Source of the DNA: Alphaproteobacteria bacterium
GTDB lineage: Bacteria > Pseudomonadota > Alphaproteobacteria > SMXP01
Direction of reading: 5' to 3'
Assembly (NCBI GenBank): GCA_004356335.1
Contig: SMXP01000057.1
Location: forward strand, 1 to 9,928
DNA: 9,928 nucleotides
Shown: piece after piece, positions 6,477 to 9,928 of the stretch
How the letters are laid out: each line of letters opens with the position of its first letter
How positions within the stretch are numbered: the first letter of the stretch is position 1
Made by a program: the position numbers and the translations under genes
The notes under the pieces: generated by a model
What the model was told of the DNA's origin: nothing
The model's database searches: none
Seen by the model: only the letters and a program-made list of their open reading frames with translations

Positions 6477-6579
6477 GAAGAAAGACAAGGACGCGGCGCG
6501 GCAAGCCTCGTCCTCATATTCCCTACGGCAAAGCTTGCCGCCTAAAAAATGGGACCGGAAGCCCGTGCGGGGTTCTTAG
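6472..6579 (+). pseudogene. Possible 3' end of a lost gene
   Basis: Right after repeat copy 2 one frame reads about 35 residues that look like a protein tail: KDKDAARQ, then YSLRQSLPPKKWDRKPVRGS and the stop TAG 6577-6579. The stop overlaps the HemS-like stop in TTAG (6576-6579), just as at 616-619. I do not recognise the family. The upstream part runs into the repeat, so if real it was cut off there. The composition argument is weak, and palindromes in the same stretch could instead be the reason for the conservation-like look. Confidence 0.25.
6488..6541. repeat. Overlapping inverted repeats in the gap before the HemS-like gene
   Basis: Three mutually exclusive or nested stems: AGGACG/CGTCCT (6488-6493 and 6509-6514), GCGGCAAGC/GCTTGCCGC (6498-6506 and 6533-6541, nine perfect pairs) and CGGCAA/TTGCCG (6526-6531 and 6535-6540). 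No T-run follows on either strand. They may end transcription of the converging units, or belong to the same mosaic of palindromes as 6367-6476. Confidence 0.45.
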
Positions 6580-7529
6580 CCTATCACGCCGCTTGTCACT
6601 GCCTCGGCCCATGCGTCTTTGGCGGCAGGGCGATTGTCAGACCCCAATCCCAAAACGCAAATGACGCGATCATTGCCGGCGATCATGACCACGGATTGAG
6701 ATTGAGATGTCTCACTAGGGGCAATGACACACCGGGCCACCTCGGCCACACCCATATGTGTCATAAAGTGAGGATAGAGAATGTCAAACCAGCCTTCCAA
6801 ATCTTTTCTGGCCTCCATGGTACGAAGCGGACCACGATATGTCTGAGCTGCGGCACGGGTCGGTATGTACCATTCAACATTGATCTCTTGTTCGATGCAG
6901 GCTCGAAAAAGAGACTCGGTCCGCTTCGGTGCGTCGTCGGATATAGATTGGAGGTCTTGGTATTTTTCCGCGGATGACCAATCCTCATGATTGGATCCCG
7001 ACGTAACCACTTTTTCATCCGAGTTGCCTTTGAATTTTTCGACAAGCTTATCGAAAATGTCATCGGCTTCTTTTGACCAAAGGATGACCTTATAGGCGGC
7101 ATCGCCACAATCGTCAAAGAAACACAAGTTTCTCCGTAAAGCACCGCGTGATTCTTCCGTAACTCCAAATGCAGAAGACCATCGGGCTAAGTTGAACGAT
7201 ACGTCTATGGACCCGCCGCGGGCTCGGGCAATATCACCCTCAAAACTCAATTCGCTGAATTCGCCAACGGGCAGAGCAACGAAATGGCCATTGCGGAGGT
7301 TTCCCATGATTTTACCAAATTGGCGTACCGATTCCAAAAGCGGAACGAATTCACTCCGCAAACGGACGATACCCGGCCCTTGAAGGACATTTTGAAGAAC
7401 GGCTTCCGGCACACCCAGCGTGTCCGCCCCTATTTTCAACGGGATGAAACCTTTGCCTTCTTTCATACGCAGCCATGCCGCTTTCAATTCCTCGCCCTGT
7501 AACGGGGCCGCACCAGTCGTTGAGGTCAT
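6576..7529 (-). CDS. HemS/HmuS-like heme-handling protein, divergent
   Basis: A 317-residue protein with the two-fold layout of the HemS/HmuS/ChuS hemin-degrading factors (usually about 340-350). First half: LKAAWLRMK (15-23), a short DTLGVPEA helix (36-43), RQFGKIMGNLRNGHFVAL (69-86), then the signature NLCFFDDCGDAAYKVIL (134-150), where most relatives have SxQFFDxxGxAVHK. Second half: EWYIPTRAAAQTYRGPL (219-235), GWFDILYPHFMTHM (246-259) and the C-terminal DAWAEAV (305-311). Relatives carry the heme ligand His in a W..LTD.HDF segment at the start of the second half; here it reads WSSAEKYQDL (184-193) without His, so heme binding may be lost or different. ATG 7529 is chosen because AGGAGA (7539-7544) lies nine bases upstream; TTG 7625 has no site. 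No heme transporter genes are nearby. Confidence 0.75.
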   Translation of the reverse strand: MTSTTGAAPLQGEELKAAWLRMKEGKGFIPLKIGADTLGVPEAVLQNVLQGPGIVRLRSEFVPLLESVRQFGKIMGNLRNGHFVALPVGEFSELSFEGDIARARGGSIDVSFNLARWSSAFGVTEESRGALRRNLCFFDDCGDAAYKVILWSKEADDIFDKLVEKFKGNSDEKVVTSGSNHEDWSSAEKYQDLQSISDDAPKRTESLFRACIEQEINVEWYIPTRAAAQTYRGPLRTMEARKDLEGWFDILYPHFMTHMGVAEVARCVIAPSETSQSQSVVMIAGNDRVICVLGLGSDNRPAAKDAWAEAVTSGVIG

Positions 7530-7538
7530 GACGGGAGC

Positions 7539-7544
7539 TCTCCT
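7539..7544 (-). promoter_or_regulatory. Ribosome binding site deciding the start at 7529
   Basis: AGGAGA on the minus strand, nine bases from ATG 7529. It rules out the 32-codon longer frame from TTG 7625. Confidence 0.75.
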
Positions 7545-7692
7545 TTTTATTACACTGGTTAAGCGATCGGTGTCCGCCGGGGCGTCCCAACGGTTTTGCC
7601 TATTGAACACGATTTTTTCGTCCAATGAAACATGATCCGAGAGGCAATTTGTAGCGTGAACACTCCCTTTCTGGGGTCATTCCCAGGCCCCC

Positions 7693-7725
7693 CAAGGCAT
7701 GGGTCAAGGCATGGCCCCAAGGCAT
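7693..7725. repeat. Three direct repeats of CAAGGCAT
   Basis: CAAGGCAT occurs at 7693-7700, 7705-7712 and 7718-7725, at spacings of 12 and 13 bases, each followed by G-rich or C-rich bases. The spacing is just over one helical turn, so a protein could bind them on nearly the same face. Slippage-generated repetition is the alternative. Confidence 0.6.
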
Positions 7726-7927
7726 TGTCCCCGAGTGATCAAATCGAGTGGCCGGCCTTTGCCTTGGCTCAAAGAGCCCGGCACCTATTCGTTTCCGAAC
7801 CTTGGTCGAGGAAAGCGAGAGTTTGGACATTGCCGATCTCGTGCCTTAAAATCTCGGCTCATATCTGGGGGTATCCAACCTTTGAATTCACGTTACAAAA
7901 CTAAGCAAATCGGGGGATAGAAGTCCC

Positions 7928-9907
7928 ATGTTCCATTCCACTCGTCTGTTTCGTTCCGTCATGCTCATCGCCATCTCTTGGTTGTTCGGCCTTGCGGCGG
8001 CCAATGCCCAAGACTGGCCTACCTATGGTGGTCCTTATGGCGGCAGCCGCTATTCGACGGCCGACCAAATCAACCGCGACAATGTGGATCAGCTTGAAAT
8101 TGCTTGGACCTACCGCACCGGTCACTTGGAGCGGCACAAACAATTGCAATGGGCGGTGGGCTTCCAGGCGACGCCCATCTTACTACCGGACGAAGCGGGC
8201 GGGCATCTGGTCACCTGTACCCCATTCAATCGTGTGGTGGCGCTCGACCCGGTTACCGGCGAAGAGCGTTGGTACTTTGATCCGGAAATCAGTCCTATAC
8301 CGGTAGCGGGGCGCTTTAATTGCCGCGGCGTCACGCAATGGAAGGACAAGAATAAGCAGCCGGAGGCGACATGTGCTTATCGCATCTTTCTCGCCACCAA
8401 TGACCGGCGTCTGATGGCCATAGATGCGCGCGATGGCGCATTGTGTACGGATTTCGGCGAAGGGGGAATAGTGGATGTCACCCCCATCATCGAGCAATTA
8501 CCGCCGACCAATCAGATCAGAAGCATGCAGCTCATGTCGCCTGTAGCAGTGGTCAATGATGTACTGGTCATCGGCGGCACGGCCAACAAATTTAGGGATG
8601 TCAGTTCGAACAATGGCGCGTTGCGTGGTTTCGATACGCGCACCGGACAACATCTTTGGACGTTTGATACATTAATCCGCGACCCTAATGATCCGGAATC
8701 GACCAGTTACGATGTCGGCGGGGCCAATGTTTGGATCACCATGTCTGTAGACAATGAGCGCGATTTGTTGTTTGCGCCCACCGCCAGCGCATCGCCCAAT
8801 TATTATGGCGGCTTGCGGCCTGGTGACAATCGCCATGCCAGTTCGGTTCTCGCCATTCGCGGATCGACCGGCGAATTGGTTTGGGCCCAACAACTTTTGC
8901 ACCACGATGTTTGGGATTGGGATCCGCCGACACATCCGATCCTGGTCGACATCACACGGGATGGTCAAAAAATCCCCGTAGTGGTGCAGCTCACTAAAAT
9001 AGGCGTGGTGTTCATCTTTCATCGCGAAACGGGCGAACCGTTCTTTGAGATTGAAGAACGTGAAGTGCCAAAGGGAACTATTCCAGGTGATGAGCTGTCA
9101 CCGACACAGCCATTCCCGGTCAAGCCGCCGCCATTGGTACGGCATGGCTTGAGCGTCGATGATGCCTGGGGCTTTACTCTTTATGATCGCAATGAATGTC
9201 GCAAGCTAATCGAATCTATGGACCATGGTCCAATTTACACGCCGCCATCGACCAGGGGTACCATCATGTCCCCGCAAGTGGGCGGCGGCAGCAATTGGGC
9301 CGGCGGCGCGTTCGATCCGGAGCGCAACATCTTGGTTACGCCGGTCAGTCAATTTGCCTCTTTTATCCGTCTTGTGCCCAATGATGAGATCGATCCGGAA
9401 TTGGCAAAAATACCAACGGCGGGCAACCCTAACGGACCACCTGGTTATACTAAAGGTTCGCCTTACGGATTGGTCCAAGGCACCCTGTTATCGCCCTTTG
9501 GGGTGCCGTGCACGAAACCCCCATGGGCCATGGTCGTCGGGGTCGATCTGGCGAAAGGTGAGATTCTTTGGAAATCGCCTCTTGGCATTATCGATAAACT
9601 GGCCTCTGAACAGGGGATGCCGGCCTTGCCGTTAAGATTGGGTACGCCCTTTGCCGGCGGCGGCATTGCCACGGCAGGCGGTTTGTTCTTTATCGGTGGT
9701 ACGGCCGATGAACGCTTCCGAGCTTATGATATCGAAACCGGCGACCTCTTATGGGAAATCAAAAGTTTCACCTCGGCCAATGCCACGCCCATGACATATG
9801 TGGTGGATGGTCGCCAATATGTGGTGGTATCGACCGGCGGTCACGCGTGGATGTATCCGCAAAACAAGCAGGATTATGTAGTGGCGTACGCCTTACCTGA
9901 AAATTAG
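7928..9907 (+). CDS. PQQ-dependent dehydrogenase (quinoprotein glucose dehydrogenase-like)
   Basis: A 659-residue periplasmic quinoprotein with a Sec signal peptide (AANA cut before Gln28). It starts with DWPTYGGPYGGSRYS and NVDQLEIAWTYRTG, then shows the eight-bladed propeller features: CTPFNRVVALDPVTGEERW, AIDARDG, HHDVWDWDPP (325-334), TKIGVVFIFHRETGEP (356-371), SPTQPFP (391-397), GGSNWAGGAFDP (453-464), GTADERFRAYDIETGDLLWE and the closing ATPMTY...DYVVAYALP. Asp330 and Lys357 fit by spacing the catalytic Asp466 and Lys493 of E. coli glucose dehydrogenase. Unlike that enzyme it has no N-terminal membrane helices. It would oxidise a sugar, sugar acid or alcohol with calcium-bound PQQ and pass electrons to the respiratory chain. 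GGGGGA (7912-7917) lies ten bases before ATG 7928. No PQQ synthesis or cytochrome genes are in the window. The gene appears intact. Confidence 0.93.
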   Translation: MFHSTRLFRSVMLIAISWLFGLAAANAQDWPTYGGPYGGSRYSTADQINRDNVDQLEIAWTYRTGHLERHKQLQWAVGFQATPILLPDEAGGHLVTCTPFNRVVALDPVTGEERWYFDPEISPIPVAGRFNCRGVTQWKDKNKQPEATCAYRIFLATNDRRLMAIDARDGALCTDFGEGGIVDVTPIIEQLPPTNQIRSMQLMSPVAVVNDVLVIGGTANKFRDVSSNNGALRGFDTRTGQHLWTFDTLIRDPNDPESTSYDVGGANVWITMSVDNERDLLFAPTASASPNYYGGLRPGDNRHASSVLAIRGSTGELVWAQQLLHHDVWDWDPPTHPILVDITRDGQKIPVVVQLTKIGVVFIFHRETGEPFFEIEEREVPKGTIPGDELSPTQPFPVKPPPLVRHGLSVDDAWGFTLYDRNECRKLIESMDHGPIYTPPSTRGTIMSPQVGGGSNWAGGAFDPERNILVTPVSQFASFIRLVPNDEIDPELAKIPTAGNPNGPPGYTKGSPYGLVQGTLLSPFGVPCTKPPWAMVVGVDLAKGEILWKSPLGIIDKLASEQGMPALPLRLGTPFAGGGIATAGGLFFIGGTADERFRAYDIETGDLLWEIKSFTSANATPMTYVVDGRQYVVVSTGGHAWMYPQNKQDYVVAYALPEN

Positions 9908-9928
9908 GCCGCGGCAAGACCAACTAAA

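Larger units (their letters stand above)
7530..7927. promoter_or_regulatory. Divergent intergenic region, 398 bp
   Basis: The region lies between the HemS-like gene and the PQQ dehydrogenase gene and must hold both promoters. It contains three short direct repeats (7693-7725) and, about 35 bases further, an inverted copy TGCCTTGG (7760-7767). A weak pair TTGGAC / TTAAAA with 17-base spacing lies about 90 bases before the dehydrogenase start. Open frames across the gap have no ribosome sites or recognisable content. Confidence 0.5.

Noticed and set aside
6549..6977. 142-residue open frame on the plus strand
   Set aside because: It is antisense to the 3' half of the HemS-like gene and has no signal of its own.
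7693..7725. CRISPR-like or iteron array
   Set aside because: The repeats are only eight bases, three in number, with 4-5-base gaps; this is far too short for CRISPR, and no replication gene is near.
9225..9635. 136-residue open frame on the plus strand
   Set aside because: It is an out-of-frame shadow within the PQQ dehydrogenase, rich in Arg as expected from such frames.

Overview
The window looks like chromosomal accessory DNA from an alphaproteobacterium with roughly balanced GC. The evidence is the palindromic repeat present twice (core ACGGAAAAyCGGTGkCCACTTTTCCTG), which resembles the intergenic palindromes common in rhizobia and relatives, together with the gene families present (DUF1838-like, PQQ dehydrogenase, HemS-like, Tat-exported oxidoreductase). 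No RNA gene, insertion sequence or CRISPR array is visible. The assignment rests on recognising families by eye, without a database search.

Layout. 2-619 (+) is the 3' part of a DUF1838-like gene; it meets, tail to tail with overlapping stops, a lipoprotein gene (616-1275, -). A palindromic repeat and a 421-bp non-coding stretch follow, then a gene for an unknown secreted protein (1697-2437, +). About 2530-3330 holds fragments of two genes: the large subunit of a molybdenum hydroxylase (xanthine dehydrogenase/CoxL type) and a thiamine-diphosphate enzyme of the pyruvate oxidase/acetolactate synthase type. Both have lost long internal pieces. The MFS transporter gene (3274-4725, -) runs into the second remnant, so its last codons are antisense to a former enzyme gene. 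It is divergent from a Tat-signal short-chain dehydrogenase (4955-5797, +), which is followed by a pyridoxamine-phosphate-oxidase-like pseudogene (5850-6370, +) broken by one amber codon and one frameshift. A cluster of palindromes (6367-6541) and the possible tail of a lost gene lead to a divergent HemS-like gene (6576-7529, -). A 398-bp intergenic region with short direct repeats separates that gene from a complete PQQ-dependent dehydrogenase gene (7928-9907, +).

Function as a whole. The intact genes suggest periplasmic oxidation of small molecules (PQQ dehydrogenase, exported SDR) and solute transport (MFS). The three pseudogenes (molybdenum hydroxylase, TPP enzyme, flavin-type oxidase) also belong to redox or catabolic families. 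The simplest reading is a former catabolic island now decaying by deletion, with palindromic repeats in its gaps. I see no convincing new defence, mobile or regulatory system. The most unusual points are the transporter tail read from a dead gene, the repeat pair whose arms differ in sequence but keep pairing, the exported SDR, and the HemS-like protein that seems to lack the usual heme-binding histidine.
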